A stretch of 27,165 bases of DNA, taken from positions 1 to 27,165 of IMG/VR virus record IMGVR_UViG_3300047318_000256, one strand, 5' to 3'. The first letter of the stretch is position 1, and the number at the start of each line of letters is the position of its first letter. A program made the translations under genes and the position numbers. The notes below the pieces were generated by a model. It ran no database searches. It saw only the letters and a program-made list of their open reading frames with translations, and was not told the origin of the DNA. Of the stretch, positions 9,501 through 14,474 are shown piece after piece. The stretch comes from a virus.

Positions 9501-9619
9501 TGGAGCGAATCCAGCATAGCGTAACCGTCAATGGCGGTATTTGTGATTGGAATACGACTATTTCCGTTTACAACGTGGGCACCCCCGTGGATCACGATCT
9601 TAAGCCAGTGCCTTACTAA
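6533..9619 (+). CDS. Tail-tip (minor tail) protein with carbohydrate-binding and LamG-like insertions
   Basis: 1028 residues. The scaffold is that of the minor tail protein after the tape measure: an N-terminal part with 'TISMNLDNTDGRFTPERIN', a basic piece 'KVTPNRRVKVHSV', 'AEPAFNGYVEKWSS', and a C-terminal region with 'TLTNLPDYAPWATTYLQVERIQHSVT'. Between these lie three beta-rich inserts: about residues 85-233, 277-440 (with ANRQYRIRFWARADTG, like carbohydrate-binding modules) and 514-763 (LVMYYPFDDPAG and FQLSFWFKVPAG, LamG/concanavalin-like). It probably contacts the cell surface. The ATG has no recognisable ribosome binding site (the preceding bases are TTTATAAACCCT), which is unusual here. 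Confidence 0.8.
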   Translation: MASNVRLSPNAAVAFESEISDTPTFSDVTSWVSSFSTSRGRSFELDQFETGTISMNLDNTDGRFTPERINAAGYELFAANVVNPSVTNVFAVSNGVTLSNYTLPSTGKSTLKVTIPTLGGTGLSLVSAPLTAVVGTTRLVGTFKWRKFSSSDATMTLRPNLDWYNANQVLIRSHPLTATIAVSSDTTATTGTFSCEVPVDAYFVKVRFSNSTGTTATNLLLEECHLNNDDPYVIFDSAFGAYKSKVTPNRRVKVHSVMGGNLMPRWVASPILGQESYAPGGRFERTDGPSGQHWWTYSFQSVGSPPTADAGNTSFRVKMNKATANAVTGTAVGVTGFYAQTPIYANRQYRIRFWARADTGVGIPPSGTFRVETFDRANNSSSWNFTSVAWTPTDGTWFRFDQTINTVADHKSIDLRITNHFGDAVLSQNVTSDYAIEFMGLQVQDVTTDANPLDYAYGDGAEPAFNGYVEKWSSTTYNPYGNQEVELTASDDFRIFSDTILPNPVRGGVLADPSLVMYYPFDDPAGSTRALDGFNSTAGGGNMVNSTSGAATLTFGVTGFVGGANDGTCLQFSAPSPSTAGTYIGTNATMSNAFRITSTPDTGFQLSFWFKVPAGSRPADGSHYAVFAASRWSDWASTHLVSLFGDANGDYVYTRWAHISTGYLVAKTRGTLFDGNPHFVVINGAALTNPSNGGRAISVYVDGVLAGSTTTPTGAAPVADDYYIGASPDTTGNTFRWQYVGFLSHLSLSTSNALSPTDRYTAKLWEKAPSKTGGFALRYICQCVNPTRYAAVDVDTGPTTGYNLYPATFTNSSALSVVQDIAKDLRGFIYANRDGRISWFKRDTVAALLNGTPTVGQGITLDFAQGEAPEPGWSYEADITKIYNYVEGTHINSGNTYTNIDTTSVQRYGKRVYSFESNLSVAANVEQQVADLLGGDDAYDEPKVQLGDLTFNLAANYPMAAKLLRLDLLGIITLTNLPDYAPWATTYLQVERIQHSVTVNGGICDWNTTISVYNVGTPVDHDLKPVPY

Positions 9620-9634
9620 GAGGGGTTATGTTTC

Positions 9635-10012
9635 ATGGATTATGCGGGATTGGTGCTGGGCATTTGTGGTGCCCTAGTAGGTGTTGGTTCCGCATTCGTC
9701 AAAATGAGATCCGAAACGGATACGGAATCGGCACGACTATGGAAAGAAAATGCGGAGGCTGAAAAGACCCGTGCCGACCGGCTAGAGGCCACGGTACGGG
9801 ATCTAACTACTCGTGTTGACCGGCTGGAAATCGAGAATGCGGCCCTGCGTTCCCTCGTGACGGGGGAACGGGCTATCGCTGATCTCTCAACTCTGGTCAC
9901 GGCTCACCACACGGAAGTTATGGCGGCCCTGCGGGGGCCCAGCGGCCCCGTGCGGGCCGTAGAGACCCGGGTCGGCGCCACGCCCCCGGACAAGGATTCC
10001 AGGGCCTCCTAG
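9635..10012 (+). CDS. Membrane-anchored coiled-coil protein (possible lysis accessory)
   Basis: 125 residues; GAGGGG ribosome binding site about nine bases before the ATG. One N-terminal hydrophobic segment (YAGLVLGICGALVGVGSAFV, residues ~3-22) is followed by a charged heptad-rich helix (residues ~33-80: ESARLWKENAEAEKTRADRL and onward), then a Gly/Pro-rich tail. The layout resembles small phage proteins with one membrane anchor and a coiled coil found between tail and lysin genes in actinophages. It may be a holin-like or spanin-like partner of the endolysin, but no holin motif is present. Confidence 0.7.
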   Translation: MDYAGLVLGICGALVGVGSAFVKMRSETDTESARLWKENAEAEKTRADRLEATVRDLTTRVDRLEIENAALRSLVTGERAIADLSTLVTAHHTEVMAALRGPSGPVRAVETRVGATPPDKDSRAS

Positions 10013-10029
10013 GGCCCTCTAGACGTACA

Positions 10030-10060
10030 GGCTCCATCCCCTCCGGGGTGGGGCCTTTCT
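10030..10060 (+). terminator. Putative intrinsic terminator upstream of the endolysin
   Basis: An eleven-pair stem with one bulged T: GGCTCCA(T)CCCC pairs with GGGGTGGGGCC around loop TCC, followed by TTTCT. It separates the tail unit from the endolysin gene, although no promoter for the endolysin was identified in the 25 bases that follow. Confidence 0.6.
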
Positions 10061-10084
10061 CATGCCCAAAAGAAAGGAGTAGCC

Positions 10085-10825
10085 ATGTCTGGCGTTAACG
10101 CCATGCTTGCCGAGTGCAAGACGTGGGTTGATAAGGCATATAAGGAGGGCACCAATAACGATACCGTTTTCGGTAAGTGGTATGGACTAAACCATAATCC
10201 GTGGTGCGACATGTTTATTTCGTACTGCGGAGACAAGTCCGGTAACGCTTCCGTGATTGGTAAGTTCGCTTACACCCCCGCTCACGTGAATTGGTTTAAG
10301 GCCCGTAAGCAGTGGGGGGAAACCCCTAAGGTTGGCGCCATTGTGTTCTATGACTGGAACGGCGACGGCCTAGCAGATCACGTCGGTATCGTTAAGTCCT
10401 ACACGGACACCACGATAACCACCTATGAGGGGAACACCTCTAGCGGCAATGCCGGTTCCCAGTCTAATGGCGACGGCGCTTATACGCGTACGCGTGCACG
10501 TAAGGTGCCTACTGTTCTTGGTTACGGTTATCCGGCCTACGTGAACCCGGTAAAGGTCACGCTACCGGCTAAGACTCCGGCATTCCCGGGGTTCGATAAG
10601 CTGTACCCGGGTCACTCGTCCCCCTACGTGACACTCCTGGATAAGCGACTAATCGCTATCGGTTACGGGAGGTATTACAAGGGGAGCAAGCCTGGCCCTT
10701 ACTACGGTAAGAGCACGGAGGCCGCTGTTAAGGCCTATCAGGTTAGGCACCCGCAGTATCAGGCGCACGGGCGTGCGGACACGGTTTGTGGCCGTGCCCA
10801 GTGGGCTGCAATCTTCAAGGGCTAA
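10085..10825 (+). CDS. Endolysin: CHAP hydrolase with peptidoglycan-binding domain
   Basis: 246 residues, ATG behind AAAGGAG. The N-terminal ~150 residues form a CHAP (cysteine, histidine-dependent amidohydrolase/peptidase) domain that cuts peptide bonds in the cell wall. The probable catalytic residues are Cys41 in 'NPWCDMFISY', His99 in 'LADHVGIV' and Glu115 in 'YEGNTSSGN'. A Pro-rich linker (residues ~153-170) leads to a C-terminal PG_binding_1-like repeat (PYVTLLDKRLIAIGY, then YYGKSTEAAVKAYQ). No signal peptide is seen, so release should depend on a holin. The gene is the last of the rightward block and is followed by a strong hairpin. Confidence 0.92.
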   Translation: MSGVNAMLAECKTWVDKAYKEGTNNDTVFGKWYGLNHNPWCDMFISYCGDKSGNASVIGKFAYTPAHVNWFKARKQWGETPKVGAIVFYDWNGDGLADHVGIVKSYTDTTITTYEGNTSSGNAGSQSNGDGAYTRTRARKVPTVLGYGYPAYVNPVKVTLPAKTPAFPGFDKLYPGHSSPYVTLLDKRLIAIGYGRYYKGSKPGPYYGKSTEAAVKAYQVRHPQYQAHGRADTVCGRAQWAAIFKG

Positions 10826-10832
10826 AAGGGAA

Positions 10833-10854
10833 AGGGCCCCCTTTCGGGGGCCCT
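10833..10854. terminator. Bidirectional hairpin between convergent genes
   Basis: AGGGCCCCC and GGGGGCCCT with loop TTTC, nine perfect pairs, between the endolysin and the leftward gene at 10860. No long T run. Near-identical hairpins recur at 11598, 14448 and, inverted, 17593. Confidence 0.75.
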
Positions 10855-10859
10855 AACCG

Positions 10860-11132
10860 TTAGCGCGCGATGTGCTCTCGCATGATGATGACCGCGAAAC
10901 GGCCAATATCGTCTTTGGTGGGCTTGCTGGAGGCGGTGCCTCCAGTGTCCTGCTTCCAGGCCTCCGCCGCTTCCTGCGCCGCAGCCTCCGCCTTAGCTTC
11001 GGCGTCCTTGACCACTTCCCAAATCTCGTCCGGGGTCATTGCCTCCCAAACGGTGTCCCAGGCTTCCGCGAGGTTCCCCCACTGGGCGTAAGCGTAACCG
11101 CGAACGAATGCGATAACCGCGTCTCTATCCAT
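10860..11132 (-). CDS. Hypothetical protein, Ala/Glu-rich helical
   Basis: 90 residues, not recognised. An N-terminal part with aromatic residues (DRDAVIAFVRGYAYAQWGNL) is followed by an amphipathic Ala/Glu-rich helix (residues ~44-62) and a C-terminal helix (IGRFAVIIMREH). No Cys pairs, signal peptide or membrane segment. It is a single-gene cassette: its own promoter/operator (11183-11211), a stem-loop close to the mRNA start (11153-11173), and a terminator shared with the endolysin. An early or accessory role is only an inference from that shared control. Confidence 0.75.
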   Translation of the reverse strand: MDRDAVIAFVRGYAYAQWGNLAEAWDTVWEAMTPDEIWEVVKDAEAKAEAAAQEAAEAWKQDTGGTASSKPTKDDIGRFAVIIMREHIAR

Positions 11133-11152
11133 TTTTCAAATCCCCACCTGGG

Positions 11153-11173
11153 GGGCCCGGCCCTCCCGGGCCC
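11153..11173 (-). promoter_or_regulatory. 5' leader stem-loop of the gene at 10860
   Basis: GGGCCCGG and CCGGGCCC pair around a five-base loop, nine bases downstream of the predicted -10 box. One of nine such mRNA 5'-end hairpins in this window. Confidence 0.55.
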
Positions 11174-11182
11174 AACAAGAGA

Positions 11183-11211
11183 ATTGAAGCACACCCATGG
11201 CGGGTGTGCAA
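11183..11211 (-). promoter_or_regulatory. Promoter with palindromic operator for the gene at 10860
   Basis: Read leftward: -35 TTGCAC, 17-bp spacer, -10 TTCAAT. GCACACCC-N5-GGGTGTGC is a perfect eight-pair palindrome filling the spacer and most of the -35 box. The same design recurs at six or more places. Confidence 0.75.
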
Positions 11212-11247
11212 CCCCTAACGCGGGAAAAGAACTTTTCGAAAAACCGT

Positions 11248-11276
11248 TGCCATCAACCCCCCTCATCGGTTAGCTT
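11248..11276 (+). promoter_or_regulatory. Possible promoter for the secreted peptide gene
   Basis: TTGCCA and TTAGCT-like boxes about 17 bases apart upstream of the ATG at 11322. No operator palindrome here. Weaker than the neighbouring promoters. Confidence 0.35.
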
Positions 11277-11321
11277 TTGCTTGTTGCGTAATACCGCGCA
11301 TCACGTTAGGGAGGGGAAATC

Positions 11322-11537
11322 ATGAACGCTCGAATGATTACAGTTAGCGTGGCCCTGGGGGCTGCGCTGGTCGGCGGTATGACGATGGCCGGTACGGCTT
11401 CCGCTTGGGACCCGGCGCCGCCTAAGCCCCCGGTTTCGACTGCTACGCCTACCGTTCCCACGGATGTTCACTGGGTTAAGTGCCCGAGCAAGATGCGACG
11501 CACGGGCGTTGCCTGCTTCCGCATGTCGCACCGCTAA
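11322..11537 (+). CDS. Small secreted protein with signal peptide
   Basis: 71 residues; GGGAGGGG ribosome binding site before ATG. A classic Sec signal peptide: N-MNARMI, a hydrophobic core (TVSVALGAALVGGMTMAG) and a likely cut after TASA (about residue 28). The mature ~43 residues are Pro/Thr-rich with two cysteines (KCPSKM and ACFRMS) that could form a disulfide outside the cell. No lytic motif. It stands alone and opposite to its leftward neighbours, with its own terminator. Possible roles are changing the host surface or blocking superinfection, as known for some other small exported phage proteins; nothing here proves that. Confidence 0.78.
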   Translation: MNARMITVSVALGAALVGGMTMAGTASAWDPAPPKPPVSTATPTVPTDVHWVKCPSKMRRTGVACFRMSHR

Positions 11538-11549
11538 CCAGGAATGGAG

Positions 11550-11575
11550 AAAGGGCCCCCTCCTGGGGGCCCTTT
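11550..11575 (+). terminator. Terminator of the secreted peptide gene
   Basis: AAAGGGCCCCC and GGGGGCCCTTT around loop TCCT, eleven perfect pairs, followed by TCCCTTT. Confidence 0.8.
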
Positions 11576-11597
11576 CCCTTTGGGCTACAACGGGTTA

Positions 11598-11617
11598 GGG
11601 CCCCCTTTCGGGGGCCC
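11598..11617 (-). terminator. Terminator of the gene at 11624
   Basis: GGGCCCCC and GGGGGCCC around a four-base loop directly after the leftward stop codon. No T run follows. Same hairpin as 10833 and 14448. Confidence 0.65.
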
Positions 11618-11623
11618 CTGCCG

Positions 11624-11857
11624 TTAGATCCATTCGTAGAAACTCCGGTCCACGTTCTTACCGTCTACGTAAAGGTACGTCCACACGTAATCGGTTTCCC
11701 CGGAAACCCCCAGCTCTTGCGCGGAGTCTTCCTCGTACATGCGGTCATGCTCTTTCTGCGCCGCTTCCGGAGTATCAAAGTTCCTAATGTCGGACTCCGT
11801 GATTTCCCCGTCCTCCGTCTGGTGGAAAATTTCGATCCGGTTAGGCTTGCTCTCCAT
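11624..11857 (-). CDS. Hypothetical acidic protein
   Basis: 77 residues, not recognised. Strongly acidic (QTEDGEITESDIRNFDTPEA, then HDRMYEEDSAQEL) with an aromatic C-terminus (YVWTYLYVDGKNVDRSFYEW). ATG behind AGCGGAAGGAAAG, which contains the CCAGCGGAA leader motif shared with neighbours. A compact acidic fold could be a DNA mimic, but this is a guess from composition. Own promoter, leader stem-loop and terminator make it a one-gene unit. Confidence 0.72.
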   Translation of the reverse strand: MESKPNRIEIFHQTEDGEITESDIRNFDTPEAAQKEHDRMYEEDSAQELGVSGETDYVWTYLYVDGKNVDRSFYEWI

Positions 11858-11876
11858 TAGGCTTTCCTTCCGCTGG

Positions 11877-11900
11877 GCCCTGGGGCCCTACCCCCTGGGC
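11877..11900 (-). promoter_or_regulatory. 5' leader stem-loop of the gene at 11624
   Basis: GCCC/GGGC and GGGG/CCCC pairs with one internal mismatch and a six-base loop, nine bases after the -10 box. Confidence 0.45.
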
Positions 11901-11909
11901 GATGAGCTA

Positions 11910-11938
11910 AGTAAAGCACACCGTTAGAGGATTAGCAA
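11910..11938 (-). promoter_or_regulatory. Promoter for the gene at 11624
   Basis: -35 TTGCTA, 17 bp, -10 TTTACT. Only the GCACACC half of the usual operator palindrome is present. The -35 box overlaps the last bases of the preceding terminator. Confidence 0.6.
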
Positions 11939-11962
11939 ACCCCCCGCGTTAGCGGGGGGTTT
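11937..11962 (-). terminator. Terminator of the gene at 11979
   Basis: AAACCCCCCGC and GCGGGGGGTTT around a four-base loop (GTTA), eleven perfect pairs. It ends in the -35 box of the next promoter. Confidence 0.75.
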
Positions 11963-11978
11963 GGGTTAGCCGTTAGGC

Positions 11979-12275
11979 CTAAACGTCGTAAGCCTCGCGG
12001 TCAATCATCGGGGGAACCATCCCCCGGGACCACATGGACCGGGCGGAGAGTTCCGCACAGTCGAGACAAAGGGGCTGGCGATTCCGCCGCGCACGGTCCA
12101 ATTCATCCTGCGTGTACTCCCGAGAACGAGCCACACCGCCCACAACCTGAACGTCTACCGGCAAACCGGTTTCCGGCAGAATCGGGACCCCCATTACACG
12201 GTCCGCGTTCTCCCTTTTGAAGGTAACCACACCGTGACAGTTAGCGCACCTTGCAACGATTAGTTCGTGACCCAT
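11979..12275 (-). CDS. Small zinc-ribbon-like protein
   Basis: 98 residues. Start placed at the ATG behind AGCGGAAAGAGG; the open frame extends 44 codons further but that part covers the leader and the promoter at 12328-12356. Two Cys pairs, 'RCANCHG' near the N-terminus and 'LCLDCAE' in the C-terminal half, suggest a four-Cys zinc site. An Arg-rich helix follows residue ~60 (TQDELDRARRNRQ). Could be a transcription or nucleic-acid-binding factor; no family recognised. Confidence 0.75.
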   Translation of the reverse strand: MGHELIVARCANCHGVVTFKRENADRVMGVPILPETGLPVDVQVVGGVARSREYTQDELDRARRNRQPLCLDCAELSARSMWSRGMVPPMIDREAYDV

Positions 12276-12301
12276 CGTCCTAATCCTCTTTCCGCTGGGA
12301 T

Positions 12302-12320
12302 TCGCCCCTAACCGGGGCGA
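12302..12320 (-). promoter_or_regulatory. 5' leader stem-loop of the gene at 11979
   Basis: TCGCCCC and GGGGCGA around loop GGTTA, seven perfect pairs, seven bases after the -10 box. Confidence 0.55.
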
Positions 12321-12327
12321 CGCATTG

Positions 12328-12356
12328 ATTAAACCACACGGGTTAGCCCGTGGCAA
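12328..12356 (-). promoter_or_regulatory. Promoter with variant operator for the gene at 11979
   Basis: -35 TTGCCA, 17 bp, -10 TTTAAT. The spacer is palindromic but differs from the others: CCACGGG-CTAA-CCCGTGTGG. It may belong to the same regulator or mark divergence. Confidence 0.65.
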
Positions 12357-12360
12357 CAAG

Positions 12361-12375
12361 TAAGGAGCCTCCTTA
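12361..12375 (+). promoter_or_regulatory. Ribosome binding site inside an inverted repeat
   Basis: TAAGGAG and CTCCTTA flank one C directly before the ATG at 12376, so the AGGAG can pair with the bases next to the start codon. This could limit translation of the membrane protein gene. Confidence 0.5.
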
Positions 12376-12594
12376 ATGTCTTTCCTTGACCGTAACCGTG
12401 CCCGCATTTACGCGGTCGTGGCAACCGTCCTCCCCCTACTAGCGGTGTACGTGCACAACCTCCCCGCAGGGGCCGTCCTGGGCGTCCTGGCGGCCGTCCT
12501 GGGCCTCAATGTGGACTCTCAGACTGTCCCGCTTACCGAGCATGACTCTAAGGTCCTGGAGGCCCTTTACACGGACGTCCCGACGGCCGAGTAA
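12376..12594 (+). CDS. Small two-TM membrane protein (possible holin)
   Basis: 72 residues. A short basic N-terminus (SFLDRNRARI) is followed by two hydrophobic segments, about residues 11-27 (YAVVATVLPLLAVYVHN) and 31-46 (AGAVLGVLAAVLGLN), then an acidic C-terminus (TEHDSKVLEALYTDVPTAE). Size and membrane layout fit a class II holin that would free the CHAP endolysin. It is not next to the endolysin, and many other small phage membrane proteins look alike. Its AGGAG lies in an inverted repeat. It is read divergently from the zinc-ribbon gene and ends in a TAAG repeat and a strong terminator. Confidence 0.72.
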   Translation: MSFLDRNRARIYAVVATVLPLLAVYVHNLPAGAVLGVLAAVLGLNVDSQTVPLTEHDSKVLEALYTDVPTAE

Positions 12595-12610
12595 GTAAGT
12601 AAGTAACTAA
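12591..12610 (+). repeat. TAAG tetranucleotide repeat, copy 3
   Basis: Four GTAA units begin inside the stop codon of the two-TM protein. Related to copies at 25, 6478 and 19061. Confidence 0.65.
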
Positions 12611-12627
12611 CCCCTAGACACAAAAGA

Positions 12628-12653
12628 GCCCCCGCCTTTCGGCGGGGGCCTTT
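12628..12653. terminator. Bidirectional terminator between the membrane protein and lsr2
   Basis: GCCCCCGCC and GGCGGGGGC around loop TTTC, nine perfect pairs. TTT follows on the plus strand, and CTCTTTTGTG on the minus strand, so it can serve both convergent genes. Confidence 0.82.
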
Positions 12654-12668
12654 CGTCGTTTCCGGAGG

Positions 12669-13079
12669 TCAGTCAATGTCGTTGGCGTTGATGCCGTGAG
12701 CGCTGGCGTAAGCCTCCATGATGTTCTGCGGGATGCGGCCCCGGTCTCCCAGGTCGTAACCGCCCTCACCGATCGCCCAGGCCCGAACCATGGGCTTACT
12801 GTGGCCGGATCCAGTGCGGCGGGGCCCCGCCGTGCGGGTGCGGATAGGGGCCGTGTTGCGGGTGCGGGCGGGGGTGGCCACCGCCTCTTCGTCAAGCTGC
12901 GCGCAAGCGATGTACTTAGCGAACCTTTCCCGGAAACCGTCCGCCTGTTCCTTAGACGTTTCCAGCTTAAACGCGACCCCATCCAGAGAGAAACGGACCG
13001 TGTCCGACTCCGACTCGTCGATAATGTCGCCGGTAACGTCGTCGGTGATTTCAACAAGTTCGATAATCTTACGGGCCAT
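12669..13079 (-). CDS. lsr2: Lsr2-like nucleoid-associated protein (xenogeneic silencer)
   Basis: 136 residues. Lsr2 is an actinobacterial H-NS-like protein that coats AT-rich DNA and silences it. The N-terminal domain (residues ~1-60) has the 'FSLDGVAFKLETSKEQADGF' pattern of the Lsr2 dimerisation domain. A Thr/Arg/Ala-rich linker (about 68-95) follows. The C-terminal domain 'VRAWAIGEGGYDLGDRGRIP' then 'IMEAYASAHG' carries the RGR minor-groove motif (Arg113-Gly-Arg115). A phage copy could act on host silencing, compete with host Lsr2 by mixed dimers, or organise phage DNA. It has its own promoter, a hairpin in the leader and a terminator; the leader has the CCAGCGGAAA motif. Confidence 0.9.
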   Translation of the reverse strand: MARKIIELVEITDDVTGDIIDESESDTVRFSLDGVAFKLETSKEQADGFRERFAKYIACAQLDEEAVATPARTRNTAPIRTRTAGPRRTGSGHSKPMVRAWAIGEGGYDLGDRGRIPQNIMEAYASAHGINANDID

Positions 13080-13117
13080 TTTCGGTTCCTCTTCCCTGGT
13101 TTCCGCTGGGGTTTCAG

Positions 13118-13140
13118 GAGGGGCCCTTTTCGGGCCCCTC
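13118..13140 (-). promoter_or_regulatory. Hairpin in the lsr2 leader
   Basis: GAGGGGCCC and GGGCCCCTC around a five-base loop, nine perfect pairs, lying between the predicted promoter and the gene. It may stabilise the mRNA 5' end, attenuate transcription, or also end transcripts from the upstream gene. Confidence 0.6.
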
Positions 13141-13153
13141 CCTCGTGCTTACG

Positions 13154-13183
13154 ATTATGCCCTAAGGCTCGGGGTTAGCGCAA
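13154..13183 (-). promoter_or_regulatory. Promoter for lsr2
   Basis: -35 TTGCGC, 18 bp, -10 CATAAT. The GCACACCC palindrome is absent, so lsr2 may be outside the main operator group. TAACCCC/TTAGGG words fill the spacer. Confidence 0.6.
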
Positions 13184-13197
13184 CCCCGTTAGGGGAT

Positions 13198-14367
13198 TTA
13201 TTCGGCCCCGAGAATCTCGCCGATTCGGGCGGTCTTGTCGTCCCAGTAAAGGTAAGCCTGGGACTCGTCGTCGCCGCCCTTAGGGCGGTTAGCCTTAGCC
13301 AACTGACCCCAGTTCTCCCAAGCCTTCCACGGGTCGGCAACGTTGAACTCACGGGCGGCACGGTCCTCCGGGGATTCCTCCTCCGTGTCGTCGTCCTGGT
13401 CCGCCTCGGCGTCCTCCGTCTCCGGGGCCTCCTCCGGGGCCTCTACGGCCTCCGTGGCGGCCTCCGTGCCCTCCGTGTCCGTGTCGGCGTCCTGGTTGGC
13501 CTCCAGGGCCTCCGTCATGCGAGTCATTTCCGCTTCCACCTCGGGGGCGCAGTTGGCGCAAGGCTTAATGTGCTCCGCCTCCTCCAGGGTAATGAACGGG
13601 TAACCCGCAAAGTCGCGGCCCGCCGCGCGCTTAACGGTGTTGCACTTTTCCGCATTCTCCGTGAAGTGAACGGCCTGTCGATTGGCCGGAACGAAAAGCT
13701 TAGAGTCGGTCACGATGGGACCCTTTCCGCTGGATTGTGTTTCAGACTTTAGCGGGTTAGCGGCCTCCGGGTCAACCCAGCCGACCGTTTCCCGAAACCA
13801 TTCGAGGGCTACGGAGTAATCGGCTCCGTCGATTTCTTCCCCGGTCAATTCCGTTTGGTCACCCAACCACTTACGGGCGCCCTCTGCATACTCCTCTACG
13901 GAACCCATTTGGAATCGCTCCCCAGCCTGGGTATGCATGCTGGTTTCCGTAGCCAGGGCCCGCATTACCGCGCGGGTTTCCGGGCTTTCGCCGGTAACAT
14001 CCTCGACCATTTCGTTTCCCTCCGCTGGGGTGTGGTTAGAGGCTACAGGGTTAGCGACCTCCGTGTCTACGTCCCCCCCGAGTTCAGCCATAATGGCTTT
14101 GTGGGTTATCGCGACCGCTTCCGTAATCCGCTCGCGGTGTTGATGGTCGGCGGACCGGTAACCGTCCCCCAGGCTTTCGAACGCGTTAGCCAACATCACG
14201 TTCTCACGCTTGTTGTCGCCGTAGTAGTTGAGGGCTACAGGCTTAGAGTCTTTGAAGATGCGGATACGCCACTGACTCTCGCGGCACTCGACGTAGTAAG
14301 AGTGAGTCTCCCCGTAAGCGTGATACTGGCCCGCTTCAATCCGCTTCCACTTGAGTACCGTAACCAC
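13198..14367 (-). CDS. Three-part protein of unknown function, apparently built from three adjoining genes
   Basis: 389 residues from a GTG start. Part 1 (~1-103) starts VTVLKWKRIEAGQYHAYGET and is unrecognised. Part 2 (120-~200) starts MVEDVTGESP. Part 3 (219-end) has a Cys site (EKCNTV then KPCANCA), a long acidic low-complexity run (about 300-345) and an aromatic end (DPWKAWENWGQLAKAN). The two linkers translate DNA like the intergenic leaders of neighbouring genes: GCTAACCC words and CCAGCGGA-type ribosome binding sites directly before an in-frame ATG (14010) and GTG (13713). So three separate or nested products are possible. Promoter/operator at 14397-14425; the first start sits behind AGGGGAGGGG. 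Confidence 0.7.
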   Translation of the reverse strand: MVTVLKWKRIEAGQYHAYGETHSYYVECRESQWRIRIFKDSKPVALNYYGDNKRENVMLANAFESLGDGYRSADHQHRERITEAVAITHKAIMAELGGDVDTEVANPVASNHTPAEGNEMVEDVTGESPETRAVMRALATETSMHTQAGERFQMGSVEEYAEGARKWLGDQTELTGEEIDGADYSVALEWFRETVGWVDPEAANPLKSETQSSGKGPIVTDSKLFVPANRQAVHFTENAEKCNTVKRAAGRDFAGYPFITLEEAEHIKPCANCAPEVEAEMTRMTEALEANQDADTDTEGTEAATEAVEAPEEAPETEDAEADQDDDTEEESPEDRAAREFNVADPWKAWENWGQLAKANRPKGGDDESQAYLYWDDKTARIGEILGAE

Positions 14368-14396
14368 GGTTAGCCCCTCCCCTTGTCGTTGTCCTA

Positions 14397-14425
14397 ATTA
14401 AAGCACACCCGTCGGGGGTGTGCAA
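14397..14425 (-). promoter_or_regulatory. Promoter with palindromic operator for the gene at 13198
   Basis: -35 TTGCAC, 17 bp, -10 TTTAAT. GCACACCC-N5-GGGTGTGC is a perfect palindrome over spacer and -35 box. Confidence 0.78.
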
Positions 14426-14447
14426 CAGTCCTGGGGGAAAAAGATTA

Positions 14448-14467
14448 GGGCCCCCTTTCGGGGGCCC
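14448..14467 (-). terminator. Terminator of the gene at 14475
   Basis: GGGCCCCC and GGGGGCCC around a four-base loop, followed on the minus strand by TAATCTTTTTCC, a good T run. Confidence 0.8.
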
Positions 14468-14474
14468 CGGCCTC

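Noticed and set aside
11979-12407. Longer version of the zinc-ribbon gene starting at 12407
   Set aside because: The extra 44 codons cover the predicted promoter, operator and leader hairpin and overlap the divergent gene; the ATG at 12275 has a good ribosome binding site.
12790-13752. Plus-strand ORF of 320 codons opposite lsr2
   Set aside because: Covers lsr2, its promoter and its leader in antisense, and is Val/Leu/Arg-rich with no recognisable domain.
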